From the NCBI RefSeq assembly GCF_000720115.1, contig NZ_JOIR01000020.1, positions 41,440 through 105,439 of the forward strand: a stretch of DNA of 64,000 bases, given 5' to 3'. Below, in pieces: positions 20,036-28,411 of the stretch. A program made the position numbers and the translations under genes. How positions within the stretch are numbered: the stretch's first letter is position 1; each line of letters opens with the position of its first letter. This DNA is from Streptomyces sp. NRRL F-2580 (GTDB lineage: Bacteria > Actinomycetota > Actinomycetes > Streptomycetales > Streptomycetaceae). The notes beneath the pieces are model-generated. The model was not told the DNA's origin. It worked only from the letters and a program-made list of their open reading frames with translations, and did no database searches.

Positions 20036-20824
20036 GTGGCGGATACCGCCATGTCGGGTGCCGGAACGACCGGAGGGGACGACCCCCTCCAGCGGGCGAT
20101 ATGGCGGCTGCGCTCGCGCGGCTGTTGGACCGACGCGGCGGCGCTGCTGACGCCGCACCTCGCGGATGCGGGTGCCGCGGTCCAGCGCACCGCGCTGCTG
20201 GTCGAGCGGTGCCTGTTCACCGGCCAGGGCTGGGCCGAGGCCGAGGACGCGCTGCGGGTCGCCGAGGCGGTGGCGCAGGACGACGACCACCGGGGCGCGG
20301 CCGCGTGCGAACGGGGCCAGCTGGCCTACGCGGCCACCGTGCTGGGCGTACGCGACCGGGCCGACGAGGCCCGCTCCGCGCTGGGCCGGGCGGCGGCCCT
20401 GCTGTCCCCGGAGTCCCGGACCCGCCCGCTGCTGGACTTCCGGCGCGGGCTGGTCGCCGAGCACCTGGCGGACGCCCCGCAGTCGGCCCGGCCTGCGTAC
20501 CACCGGGCGCACGCGGGCGCGGAGGCCCACGGGGACACGCTGCTGCTGTCGTTCACGTGGCGGCACCTGGCCGCGCTCTCCCTGCGGGACGGCGAGGTGG
20601 CCGAGGCCCGCAAGGGCTTCGCGGAGTCCCTCCGCATCCGGGAGGACCTGGGCTTCCTGATCGGCACTGCTCCGGCGCTGGCCGCGCTGGCCGAGGCCGA
20701 GCCGGAACCGGAGGCCACCCGGCTGCGCGCGGAGGCCCGCCGCCTGTTCCACCTCCTGGGCGGCATCCCCACCTGGCTGGCGGACCAACTCCACCCCACC
20801 CCGGCCCCGTCGCCCGCGGCGTAG
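20036..20824 (+). CDS. TPR-like helical repeat protein of unknown role
   Basis: A 262-aa Ala-rich helical protein. The GTG at 20036 has ggggagg 5 nt upstream and was preferred over an overlapping out-of-frame ATG. Repeats such as LLVERCLFTGQGWAEAEDALRVAEAVA, CERGQLAYAATVLGVRDRADEARSALGRAAAL and HLAALSLRDGEVAEARKGFAESLRIREDLGF match the 34-residue tetratricopeptide pattern. This suggests a protein-interaction scaffold. No enzymatic motif is visible. It is conserved-looking Streptomyces text and stands alone between a terminator and a repeat region. Confidence 0.75.
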   Translation: MADTAMSGAGTTGGDDPLQRAIWRLRSRGCWTDAAALLTPHLADAGAAVQRTALLVERCLFTGQGWAEAEDALRVAEAVAQDDDHRGAAACERGQLAYAATVLGVRDRADEARSALGRAAALLSPESRTRPLLDFRRGLVAEHLADAPQSARPAYHRAHAGAEAHGDTLLLSFTWRHLAALSLRDGEVAEARKGFAESLRIREDLGFLIGTAPALAALAEAEPEPEATRLRAEARRLFHLLGGIPTWLADQLHPTPAPSPAA

Positions 20825-20868
20825 CCCGCCCCGCGGCGTTTCGCCCGAGCCTCGAACGACGCGCAATT

Positions 20869-20985
20869 CCAGCCCCGTCGGCGTTTGAGGCGCGGGGTCT
20901 GGGGCGGAGCCCCGGGTTGTTCAGCCCCGCCGGCGTTTGAGGCGCGGGCGCGGAGCGCCGTCGGGTCCGAGGGCGGAGCCCGCGG
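20869..20985. repeat. Two copies of the dispersed Streptomyces GC-rich repeat
   Basis: Copy one (about 20869-20916) reads agccccgtcggcgtttgagg then cgcggggtctggggcggagc. Copy two (about 20920-20985) reads agccccgccggcgtttgagg and continues in a diverged form. The cggggctccgcccc-type 3' part can form a hairpin, so the element may act as a terminator between the TPR gene and the convergent GntR gene. The same element recurs near 46.7 and 57.6 kb. Confidence 0.85.
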
Positions 20986-21648
20986 TCAGGAGCCGGCGAA
21001 GTGTTCTCGGACCAGGGACTCGACCACCGGGAGGTCCCGCTCGATCAGCGCTTCCAGCAGCGCCGAGTGCTCCGCCGCGTCGGCGACGAGATCCGCCCGT
21101 CGAATCCGCGGAGCGCCCGGCAGGGGCCACTGCGCCCGCCGGTGGAGCTCCTCGGCCACCTGCACCAGCTGCGCGTTGCCCGCGAGCCTCAGCACCGCCC
21201 GGTGGAAGGCCCGGTCCGCCTCCGCGTAGCCCGGCAGGTCGCCCGCCGCGGCCGCCTCCGCCGTGGCGGCGGCCTCGGGGCGCAGGGCCTCCCAGGCGTC
21301 CGCCGGCACCGTACGGGCCAGCCGGAGCATGACGGGGACTTCGAGGAGCGCCCGGACTTCGGCCAGGTCGGCCAGCTCCCGCGGGGTGCGCGCCAGGACC
21401 CGGAAGCCGCGGTTCGGCAGGCATTCCACCGCCCCCTCGACCGCCAGCTGCTGCATCGCCTCGCGCACGGGGGTAGCGGAGACCCCGAAGCGCTCCCCGA
21501 GGGCGGGGCCGGAGTAGATCTCCCCGGGCACCAGCTCGCCCTCGATCAGGGCCGCGCGCAGGGCGTCGAGGATCTGCCCGCGCACCGAATGGCGCAACAC
21601 CTTTCGTGCTTTTTGTGCCGGTACCCGGGCTCGGGCCGTGTCGTGCAC
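20986..21648 (-). CDS. GntR-family (FadR/FCD) transcriptional regulator
   Basis: A 220-aa FadR-subfamily GntR regulator. The winged helix is at about residues 20-85 (VRGQILDALRAALIEGELVPG, GERFGVSATPVREAMQQLAVEGAVE, PNRGFRVL). The all-helical FCD ligand domain follows, with EVRALLEVPVMLRLA, ADRAFHRAVLRLAGN and EHSALLEALIERD carrying the metal/ligand His residues (H near 148 and 194). GTG start with ggaggagg 5 nt upstream. It is divergent from the FhuF-like gene by about 100 bp and may regulate it or itself; the ligand is unknown. Confidence 0.9.
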   Translation of the reverse strand: MHDTARARVPAQKARKVLRHSVRGQILDALRAALIEGELVPGEIYSGPALGERFGVSATPVREAMQQLAVEGAVECLPNRGFRVLARTPRELADLAEVRALLEVPVMLRLARTVPADAWEALRPEAAATAEAAAAGDLPGYAEADRAFHRAVLRLAGNAQLVQVAEELHRRAQWPLPGAPRIRRADLVADAAEHSALLEALIERDLPVVESLVREHFAGS

Positions 21649-21704
21649 TCGGTCCTCCTCCGGATCTCGACCTGACCTGAGGATACGGCCTGGCCGAGAT
21701 CGGA

Positions 21705-21723
21705 TAAGGTAAGGCTAACCTGC
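21705..21723 (+). promoter_or_regulatory. Iron box (DmdR/IdeR operator) upstream of the FhuF-like gene
   Basis: taaggtaaggctaacctgc matches 15 of 19 positions of the actinobacterial iron-box consensus ttaggttaggctaacctaa, including the central aggctaacct core. It ends 29 bp before the chosen ATG of the FhuF-like gene, where a repressor would block transcription when iron is replete. Confidence 0.85.
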
Positions 21724-21752
21724 TAACGATCGTGCGATTCGGTGGTCCACCC

Positions 21753-22628
21753 ATGGCCGTCACTGCCGTGACCCCTGCCCTGCACGCACCCTCCGTCCCG
21801 GCCGGATCTCCGGTGGCGGCTGCGTACGCGCGCCTGGACGAGGCCTACAGCGGCCTGCGGGTCGACGAGCGGGCCGCGCACGACCCCGTCCCTCGCGGTG
21901 CGGGATGGGTCGGCGCCGACGAGCTCGCGGCCGGCGGACCGGCCCTGGACGCCTTCCTCGCCTGGGACGAGGCCCAGATCCTCAGGGACTACGGGACGCA
22001 GGCCCGCCCCGACGTGATCGCGGGCTTCGGGCTGCACCGGTACGCGTGGCCGGCCTGCCTGCTGATCACGCTGCCGTGGTTCCTGCACCGGCGGGTGCCG
22101 TACCTCCCGGCCGGCGCGGTGGCCTTCCACCGGACGCTCGGCCGCATGTCCGTGCGCGTCGAGGGGTTCGCCTGCCTGCCGGACGACCCGGCGGCCGCCC
22201 TCCCGGGGGCCCGTGTCGTGCCCGACGAGGAGGCGCTGCGCGGTGAGGTGCGGGCCGCGGTGGCCCAGCACCTCGGGTCCGTGCTGGAAGGTTTCGGCCC
22301 GCGGATGCGGCGCGGCCGCCGCGCTCTGTGGGGCACGGTGACCGACGAGGTCGTCGAGGGACTCTGGTACGTCGGCGGGCTCTTCGGCGAGGAGCGCCGG
22401 GCCATGGCCGAGCTGGAGGCGCTGCTGCCCGGTTCGACCGCCCCGTACACCGGGGGCGCGGGGTTCCGTACGCTCACGGGTCCCGACGGCCGCGCGCTGC
22501 AGACCCGGGACCGGGCCGGCTGCTGCTTCTTCTACACGATCCGGCCCGAGGAAACCTGCGTCACCTGCCCCCGGACCTGCGACGCGGACCGCGTCGCCCG
22601 GCTCACGGCGGCCACCCCCGACTACTGA
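21753..22628 (+). CDS. FhuF-like ferric-siderophore reductase, (2Fe-2S)-binding
   Basis: A 291-aa protein ending in the FhuF-type cluster motif: GCCFFYTIRPEETCVTCPRTC supplies the C-C-x10-C-x2-C ligands for a [2Fe-2S] centre. FhuF proteins reduce ferric iron bound to hydroxamate siderophores in the cytoplasm so that iron is released. The iron box just upstream supports iron control. The ATG at 21753 is preceded by ggtgg; an in-frame GTG at 21732 is also possible and would give a very short leader. No transporter gene is adjacent. Confidence 0.88.
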   Translation: MAVTAVTPALHAPSVPAGSPVAAAYARLDEAYSGLRVDERAAHDPVPRGAGWVGADELAAGGPALDAFLAWDEAQILRDYGTQARPDVIAGFGLHRYAWPACLLITLPWFLHRRVPYLPAGAVAFHRTLGRMSVRVEGFACLPDDPAAALPGARVVPDEEALRGEVRAAVAQHLGSVLEGFGPRMRRGRRALWGTVTDEVVEGLWYVGGLFGEERRAMAELEALLPGSTAPYTGGAGFRTLTGPDGRALQTRDRAGCCFFYTIRPEETCVTCPRTCDADRVARLTAATPDY

Positions 22629-22639
22629 GCGTGATCCCG

Positions 22640-22665
22640 CCCCTAACCCACCCGTAGGGGTGGCT
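22640..22665. terminator. Probable terminator after the FhuF-like gene
   Basis: ccccta/tagggg with an overlapping alternative cccaccc/ggggtgg stem lies 12 bp past the stop. No T-tract is present. Confidence 0.5.
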
Positions 22666-22852
22666 GTAATCGAACTCAACTCCGTCTACACGGGCGTCAG
22701 TTCGATCTACAACACCCTATCCGGCGGGCCCCGCCCCCCGATGGCGTCCACTTGCCCCGAAACCCGCGTGCACGGCTCACCGGCTACGCCACTATGGCGC
22801 CCGGAAGGCCGCACAGCCGCATAGCCGCATACGCGAGGCAAGGGACATCCGC

Positions 22853-23914
22853 ATGAGACTGACCGACATATCGCTGGACTGGCTGCTGCCCGGCAGCCTG
22901 CTGATCCTGGGCGTACTTGCGGCAGTTGCGGTCTTGGCCCGTGGCAAGCGCGAGAGCGAGAAGGCCGCGGCCGACGACAGCTGGGAGCGCAGCGAGGAAC
23001 GGCGGCGGCGCAAGGAGGCCGTCTACGGCACCGCCTCGTACGTCCTGCTCTTCTGCTGCGCGGCCGTCGCCGCCGCGCTGTCCTTCCACGGACTGGTCGG
23101 CTTCGGCCGGCAGAACCTCAACCTCTCCGGGGGCTGGGAGTACCTGGTCCCCTTCGGCCTCGACGGCGCCGCCATGTTCTGCTCCGTGCTCGCCGTCCGC
23201 GAGGCCAGCCACGGCGACGCGGCCCTCGGTTCGCGCATGCTGGTCTGGCTGTTCGCGGGCGCGGCCGCCTGGTTCAACTGGGTGCACGCCCCGCGCGGCA
23301 TGGGCCACGACGGGGCCCCGCAGTTCTTCGCCGGGATGTCGCTCTCGGCGGCCGTGCTCTTCGACCGCGCCCTCAAGCAGACCCGCCGGGCGGCGCTGCG
23401 CGAACAGGGCCTGATCCCGCGGCCGTTGCCGCAGATCCGGATGGTGCGCTGGCTGCGCGCACCCCGGGAGACCTTCGGCGCCTGGTCGCTCATGCTGCTG
23501 GAGGGGGTGCGCACCCTCGACGAGGCGGTGGACGAGGTGCGCGAGGACAAGAAGGAGAAGGAGCAGGACCGGCACCGCAGGCGGGAGCAGCACCGTCTGG
23601 ACCGCGCGCACATCAGGGCGCTCGGCCGCCAGCACCGGGCCTTCGGCCGCGCCCGTGGCGGCCGCCAGGTCGAGCTGCCCGAACTGACCCAGGGAGCGGG
23701 CTCCGCGCCGGTCGGCGCGGAGCCGGCCATACCGGAATCGGGACAACTGCCCCTGCGCCGCCGGCCCTCCCTGCAGGCCGTGAACGGAACCGAATCCCTT
23801 GACGTGACCGGCACCCGGACGGTGGACCTCACCGCCGAGGACGACACCCAGACCATTCCCCGGCTGGACTCGCTGGAGCGCAAACTGAAGGACCTGGAGC
23901 AGCAGTTCGGCTGA
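22853..23914 (+). CDS. DUF2637 membrane protein
   Basis: A 353-aa protein with an N-terminal membrane anchor (about residues 12-30: LLPGSLLILGVLAAVAVLA), then three or four hydrophobic segments between about 60 and 175. These form the DUF2637 domain (YVLLFCCAAVAAALSFHGLVGF, LVPFGLDGAAMFCSVLAVREASHG, MLVWLFAGAAAWFNWVHAPRG). The C-terminal half is a charged, His/Arg/Gln-rich cytoplasmic tail with a short final coiled coil (LDSLERKLKDLEQQF). DUF2637 occurs in Streptomyces chromosomal and plasmid-spread (Spd-like) proteins; its function is not known. ATG with aaggga 8 nt upstream. Confidence 0.82.
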   Translation: MRLTDISLDWLLPGSLLILGVLAAVAVLARGKRESEKAAADDSWERSEERRRRKEAVYGTASYVLLFCCAAVAAALSFHGLVGFGRQNLNLSGGWEYLVPFGLDGAAMFCSVLAVREASHGDAALGSRMLVWLFAGAAAWFNWVHAPRGMGHDGAPQFFAGMSLSAAVLFDRALKQTRRAALREQGLIPRPLPQIRMVRWLRAPRETFGAWSLMLLEGVRTLDEAVDEVREDKKEKEQDRHRRREQHRLDRAHIRALGRQHRAFGRARGGRQVELPELTQGAGSAPVGAEPAIPESGQLPLRRRPSLQAVNGTESLDVTGTRTVDLTAEDDTQTIPRLDSLERKLKDLEQQFG

Positions 23915-23938
23915 CCGGTCCCGATCGGGGAAGACCCC

Positions 23939-23968
23939 GGAGGGCCCGCCTGCTCAGGCGGGCCCTCC
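23939..23968. terminator. Bidirectional terminator between the DUF2637 and ATPase genes
   Basis: A 14-bp perfect inverted repeat (ggagggcccgcctg / caggcgggccctcc, 2-nt centre) overlaps the stop codon of the convergent ATPase gene. Confidence 0.85.
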
Positions 23969-24466
23969 GTCGTACGGGGCGTCGTGACACCCGTCGAGCT
24001 CGAACCACACCACCTTGCCCCTGCCGCTGCCCGGGGTCAGCGCGTCCACGCCCCAGTCGTCGGCGAGCGCCTGCACCAGCACGAGTCCCCGGCCGTGCGT
24101 ACCGTCGTCGGCGGTCGGTACGTACGGCCGGGGCCGGCGTGCGGCGTAGTCCCGGACCTCCACCCGTAAGCGTGTGGCGGCGAGACTCGCGGACACCTCC
24201 GCACCCCGGTCCGTGTGGACGAGGGCGTTGGTGACGAGCTCCGTGATCAGCAGCTCGGCCACCTCGGCGGCATCGGTCCGGCACCGGTGGCGCATCAACT
24301 CCCTTAAGGCCCGGCGGACTTCTCCGACCGCTTTCAGGTCGGCCCCGCGCACGCTCCGGGTGATCCGCAGCGCCTCCACCGCTCCCCCGTCCTCACCGGC
24401 GGACGGTTCACGCGGCACCGGCCTCCCTCTCCGCCACATCTTTCCGGTCTTCGCCCCCACCCGCAC
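23954..24466 (-). CDS. ATP-binding anti-sigma-factor-type kinase (RsbW/SpoIIAB-like HATPase)
   Basis: A 170-aa GHKL ATPase domain protein. The N-box is ELLITELVTNALVHT (about residues 67-81) and the G-boxes are DYAAR plus DDGTHGRGLVLVQALADDWGV (about 121-141), followed by KVVWFEL. Stand-alone domains of this type are abundant in Streptomyces and act as anti-sigma factors or serine kinases in partner-switching cascades. No sigma factor or STAS-domain gene is adjacent, so the partner is unknown. GTG start with gggggagggg 7 nt upstream. It converges on the DUF2637 gene. Confidence 0.85.
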   Translation of the reverse strand: MRVGAKTGKMWRRGRPVPREPSAGEDGGAVEALRITRSVRGADLKAVGEVRRALRELMRHRCRTDAAEVAELLITELVTNALVHTDRGAEVSASLAATRLRVEVRDYAARRPRPYVPTADDGTHGRGLVLVQALADDWGVDALTPGSGRGKVVWFELDGCHDAPYDGGPA

Positions 24467-24549
24467 GGCGATGCCCCTCCCCCGCGTCCTTGCTCTCGAA
24501 CAGGTCTACGGGATGCATGCCCCCCGGGGGGTTCCGCACTCCTGCGGGC

Positions 24550-26292
24550 TTACGGGCGGGGCACGTTACGGAGGTTGGATCGAGCCATCTGGATCATGCG
24601 GCCCACCCCGCCGTCCAGCACGATCTTGCTGGCGGACAGTGCGAATCCGGTCACCATCTCGGCACTGATCCTCGGCGGAATCGACAGGGCGTTGGGGTCC
24701 GTCACCACGTCCACCAGAGCGGGCCCCTTGTGCCGGAAAGCATCCTTCAAAGCCCCTGTGAGCTGCTTGGGCTTCTCCACGCGGACCCCGTACGCACCCG
24801 CCGCGCGGGCGATCGCGGCGAAGTCGGGGTTCTTGTTGGTCGTCCCGTAGGAGGGCAGGCCGGAAACCAGCATCTCCAGCTCGACCATCCCGAGGGATGA
24901 GTTGTTGAACAGGACCACTTTGACGGGGAGGTCGTACTGCACCAGGGTGAGGAAATCTCCCATCAGCATCGAGAAACCGCCGTCGCCCGACATCGACACC
25001 ACTTGACGGTTCCTGTCGGTGAACTGTGCACCGATGGCCTGCGGGAGGGCGTTGGCCATGGAGCCGTGGCTGAAGGAGCCGATGATGCGCCGTTTGCCGT
25101 TCGGGGAAAGATAGCGCGCCGCCCACACATTGCACATGCCGGTGTCCACGGTGAAAACGGCGTCCTCGTCGGCCAGTTCGTCGAGGACCGCGGCCACGTA
25201 CTCGGGGTGGATCGGGGTGTGCTTCTCGACCTTGCGCGTGTAGGCCTTCACCACCCCTTCCAGGGCGTCGGCGTGCTTCTTCAGCATCCGGTCCAGGAAG
25301 CGGCGGTCCGTCTTGGCCTTCACCCGCGTGTTCAGCGCGCGCAGGGTCTCCCGTACGTCACCCCAGACGCCGAGGTCCAGCTGGGAGCGGCGGCCGAGGT
25401 GTTCGGGGCGGATGTCCACCTGGACGATCTTCACGTCGTCGGGGAGGAAGGCGTTGTACGGGAAGTCCGTGCCGAGCAGGATCAGCAAGTCACACTCGTG
25501 GGTGGCCTCGTAGGCCGCGCCGTAGCCGAGCAGCCCGCTCATGCCGACGTCGTAGGGGTTCTCGTACTGGATCCACTCCTTGCCGCGCAGGGCGTGCGCT
25601 ACGGGTGCCTTGACCCGGCCGGCGAACTCCATCACCTCGGCGTGCGCCCCGGCCGTGCCGCTGCCGCAGAAGAGCGTGACCTTGTCCGCCTCGTCGACGA
25701 GGCGGACCAGCTTCTCGATCTCGGCGTCGCCCGGCCGTACCGCGGGGCGGGCGGTGACGATCGCGTGCTCCACCGTCTTCTCCGGCGCCGGCAGGGCGGC
25801 GATGTCCCCGGGCAGCGCGACCACGCTGACCCCGCTGCGGCCGATGGCGTGCTGCACGGCGGTCTGGAGCAGCCGGGGCATCTGCGCCGGGTTGGAGATC
25901 AGCTCGCTGTAGTGGCTGCACTCGCGGAAGAGCTGGTCGGGGTGGGTCTCCTGGAAGTAGCCGAGACCGATCTCGCCGGAGGGGATGTGCGAGGCGAGCG
26001 CGAGGACCGGAGCCATCGAACGCTGGGCGTCGTACAGCCCGTTGATCAGGTGCAGGTTCCCCGGGCCGCAGGAGCCCGCGCAGGCGGCGAGGCGGCCGGT
26101 GATCTGGGCCTCCGCGCCCGCCGCGAAGGCCGCCGTCTCCTCGTGGCGCACCTGGATCCAGTCGATGTCAGCCGTCCGGCGGATCGCGTCCACCACCGGG
26201 TTGAGGCTGTCGCCCACGACTCCGTACATCCGCCGCACGCCGGCGCGCACGAGGATGTCGACGAACTGCTCCGCCACGTTCTGCTTGGCCAT
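24550..26292 (-). CDS. poxB: PoxB-type thiamine pyrophosphate enzyme (pyruvate:quinone oxidoreductase)
   Basis: A 580-aa TPP-dependent enzyme, close to E. coli PoxB (572 aa). The N-terminal pyrimidine domain has VRRMYGVVGDSLNPVVDAI and RHEETAAFAAGAEA (catalytic Glu). The central domain has GSGTAGAHAEV and LLILLGTDFPYNAF. The C-terminal PP domain has the TPP motif SGDGGFSMLMGDFLTL...NN (GDG-x-NN, about 432-462). PoxB oxidises pyruvate to acetate and CO2 and reduces quinone at the membrane. The C-terminal lipid-binding tail is not clear here. ATG with ggaaggg about 10 nt upstream. It lies 76 bp downstream-facing from the PP2C-like gene on the same strand. Confidence 0.9.
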   Translation of the reverse strand: MAKQNVAEQFVDILVRAGVRRMYGVVGDSLNPVVDAIRRTADIDWIQVRHEETAAFAAGAEAQITGRLAACAGSCGPGNLHLINGLYDAQRSMAPVLALASHIPSGEIGLGYFQETHPDQLFRECSHYSELISNPAQMPRLLQTAVQHAIGRSGVSVVALPGDIAALPAPEKTVEHAIVTARPAVRPGDAEIEKLVRLVDEADKVTLFCGSGTAGAHAEVMEFAGRVKAPVAHALRGKEWIQYENPYDVGMSGLLGYGAAYEATHECDLLILLGTDFPYNAFLPDDVKIVQVDIRPEHLGRRSQLDLGVWGDVRETLRALNTRVKAKTDRRFLDRMLKKHADALEGVVKAYTRKVEKHTPIHPEYVAAVLDELADEDAVFTVDTGMCNVWAARYLSPNGKRRIIGSFSHGSMANALPQAIGAQFTDRNRQVVSMSGDGGFSMLMGDFLTLVQYDLPVKVVLFNNSSLGMVELEMLVSGLPSYGTTNKNPDFAAIARAAGAYGVRVEKPKQLTGALKDAFRHKGPALVDVVTDPNALSIPPRISAEMVTGFALSASKIVLDGGVGRMIQMARSNLRNVPRP

Positions 26293-26368
26293 GAGGGGGG
26301 CACCCTTCCCGGTCTCCGGTCCGGTCTCTCAGACACGCGTGCCTCCCATCCAGCCATGTGCGCGCCGG

Positions 26369-28309
26369 TTACGCCTCCCAGACGGCGGCGGCCGTGCGGT
26401 CGTCGGCGTACCCCTTGAGGCGGAGCTGGACGTCCGCGAGGAAGGCCGCCAGCCCGGGCGGCTCCGCCTCGCTCCAGCGCGCGGCGAGCTCCTCCGTGAG
26501 GGCGGCCTCCTCGCGCATCGGCTCCGCCAGGCCGCCGGAGCACAGCAGCAGGGTGTCACCGGGCCGGGCCACGGACGCGCGGAACCGGAACGCGGCCTCG
26601 GCTTCGTCGTCGCGTCCGGGGGCTCCCGGGGCTCCGGGCGGACCTGCGGGTTCCAGGTCCTGCCACTGGCCCGAACGGAGTCGGAAGAGCCCGCCCGCCC
26701 CGGAGCCGAAGCACACCCGGGTGCGGCACTCCGGGTCCACCGGGAGGAGCAGCCCGCGCAGCCCGGCGGTGTACGCCGCCTCCGCGAGCCCCAGCTCGGC
26801 GGCGCGGGCCCGCAGCCGGCCGTAGCCCCGGTCGGTGAGCCGCTGGAGGCCCGAGCGCAGGGCGTCGCGGCGCCCGGCGCGGATGTCCTCGGCCAGCCGG
26901 CCCTGGCTGCGCCCGACGGCCGCCGCGACCGTGCGGCACAGGTCGGCGGCGGCCTGCGCGGCCCCGGGCGCGGCCCGGTCCCCGCCGGCCAGGGCCACCA
27001 GGACCAGGGCGTCGTCGCCGCTGCCGAAACGGGCGGTGAGCAGGAAGTCCCGGCGCACCTCGCCGCGGAAGCGGGCGGAGTCCCCCCGCAGGGAGGCGGC
27101 GCGCAGGGTGTAGGTGCCGTAACGGGCGCCCTCCAGCACGGTGTCCGGGGTCAGCGCGTCGAGGGCGGCCGGGTCGGCGGGCGGGAGCGAGCCCGGCTCG
27201 GCGGCGTAGGTGGGCGCGCGGTCGCCGAGGTGGTGCACCTCGGGCCGCCGCTGCGCGGGGGCGTCCGCCGGGGCTTCGGGTACGGGCGCGGGCGGCGGCA
27301 CTTCCTGGGTCCGGTCCTCGGGGCGCGGCGCATGCGCCCGCCGGACCGGCAACTCCGCCCCGGACACCGGCGGCACGTCGACACCCCCGAGCGCGTACCC
27401 GGTGACCCCACCCGCACGCGGATCCCGGGGCGCGACGCCCCCGGGCGGTGACGGATCCGGAGCCGGGCCCGCAGACCCGGACGGCGGAAACGGGACGCCA
27501 GCCCCAGCCGGGGCCGAGGCCGCGGGCGGAGCCGAGGCCGTAGGCGGGGCCAGGGGCGAAGGCGGGGCCGAGGCCGTGGGCGGAGCCAGGGGCGAAGGCG
27601 GGGGCGGGGCCGAGGCCGGGGGCGGAGCCAGGGGCGAAGGCGGGGGCGGGGCCGTGGCCGGGGGCGACGGCGGAGCCGAGGCCGCAGGCGGGGGCGGAAA
27701 CGGGCCCGAAGGCGAGGCCGGTGCCGAGGCCGGGGCCATCGGCGGGACGGGAGCCGTTGGCGGTGCGGGGGCCGTAGGCGGGGCCTGAGCCGCAGGCGGA
27801 GCCGGAGTCATGGGCGGGGCCTGGAACGAAGGCGGGGCCGGTGCCGTGGAGGGTGCCGGGGGCGCGGGAGGCGGTGGGGCCGGGGCCGCCGGCGGGGTGT
27901 TGTGCTGCTCGGTGTGCGGCGGCGGGTCCTGGGCCGGGCGGGGGCCCGGGAGGAGGGGCGGGGGCGGGGAGTGGCGCTCTCGGGGCGACGGCACGTCCGG
28001 CGCGGGGGGCCGCCCCTGGGCCGGGCGCGGGCCCGGGAGCAGCGGCTGGGTCCGTCCCGGGCCGCCGGGTCCGTCGTCCCGCACCGGCGCCGGCGGCCGG
28101 GCGGGCAGGCCTGCGTCCGCTTCCGGGCGTGAGCCCGGAAGCGGTCCCCGCCCCGGCTCCGGGTCCCGTTCCGGCGGAGCCGGGTCCGTCGTCACTCGGG
28201 CCGCCGAGCGGAACCGATGGTCCAGGGTGTCCCCCGGGTCGGCTTCCGGCCCCGCGTCCGGGTCCTCGTAGAGCTTCTGCCACCAGTCGTCCGCGCCCTG
28301 CTGACTCAT
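26369..28309 (-). CDS. PP2C-like protein with long Pro/Ala repeat region; probable pseudophosphatase
   Basis: A 646-aa protein starting MSQQGADDWWQKLYEDPDAG. Residues up to about 380 are Pro/Ala-rich and partly repetitive (PPPPSPLAPP.ASAPP-type units), hence probably disordered. The last 270 residues align with the PP2C serine/threonine phosphatase fold. However, the first metal motif DGxGG reads ALAGG and the later CSDG motif reads CSGG; only the final Asp (YADDRTAAAV) is kept. Two of the expected metal-binding Asp residues are therefore absent, and catalysis is doubtful. Start is uncertain because the best ribosome-binding purines sit very close. A regulatory or binding role is inferred. 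Confidence 0.8.
   Translation of the reverse strand: MSQQGADDWWQKLYEDPDAGPEADPGDTLDHRFRSAARVTTDPAPPERDPEPGRGPLPGSRPEADAGLPARPPAPVRDDGPGGPGRTQPLLPGPRPAQGRPPAPDVPSPRERHSPPPPLLPGPRPAQDPPPHTEQHNTPPAAPAPPPPAPPAPSTAPAPPSFQAPPMTPAPPAAQAPPTAPAPPTAPVPPMAPASAPASPSGPFPPPPAASAPPSPPATAPPPPSPLAPPPASAPPPPSPLAPPTASAPPSPLAPPTASAPPAASAPAGAGVPFPPSGSAGPAPDPSPPGGVAPRDPRAGGVTGYALGGVDVPPVSGAELPVRRAHAPRPEDRTQEVPPPAPVPEAPADAPAQRRPEVHHLGDRAPTYAAEPGSLPPADPAALDALTPDTVLEGARYGTYTLRAASLRGDSARFRGEVRRDFLLTARFGSGDDALVLVALAGGDRAAPGAAQAAADLCRTVAAAVGRSQGRLAEDIRAGRRDALRSGLQRLTDRGYGRLRARAAELGLAEAAYTAGLRGLLLPVDPECRTRVCFGSGAGGLFRLRSGQWQDLEPAGPPGAPGAPGRDDEAEAAFRFRASVARPGDTLLLCSGGLAEPMREEAALTEELAARWSEAEPPGLAAFLADVQLRLKGYADDRTAAAVWEA
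27490..27860. repeat. In-gene minisatellite coding Pro/Ala repeats
   Basis: Degenerate units such as ggggccgaggccgtgggcgg and agccaggggcgaaggcgggg repeat many times within the PP2C-like gene. They encode PPxASAPP and PSPLAPP peptides. Units vary in length in multiples of three, which keeps the frame. Confidence 0.8.
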
Positions 28310-28355
28310 GCCCTCATTCTCGGCCTCCGGCACGGGCGGAAAACGCCGAACGCAC

Positions 28356-28395
28356 GAAAAGGGTCCGCCGGACCGCCGCCCGGTGGACCCTTTCC
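28356..28395. terminator. Terminator of the broken subtilase gene
   Basis: aaagggtcc/ggaccc ttt arms (28358-28366 and 28385-28393) with an inner ccgg/ccgg pairing, about 19 bp past the stop of the minus-strand peptidase gene. Confidence 0.75.
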
Positions 28396-28411
28396 GCTCT
28401 GCCCGTACGGC

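Noticed and set aside
24518..24533. ccccccgggggg palindrome between the ATPase and poxB genes
   Set aside because: Self-complementary without a loop and lacking flanking stem; not convincing as terminator or operator.
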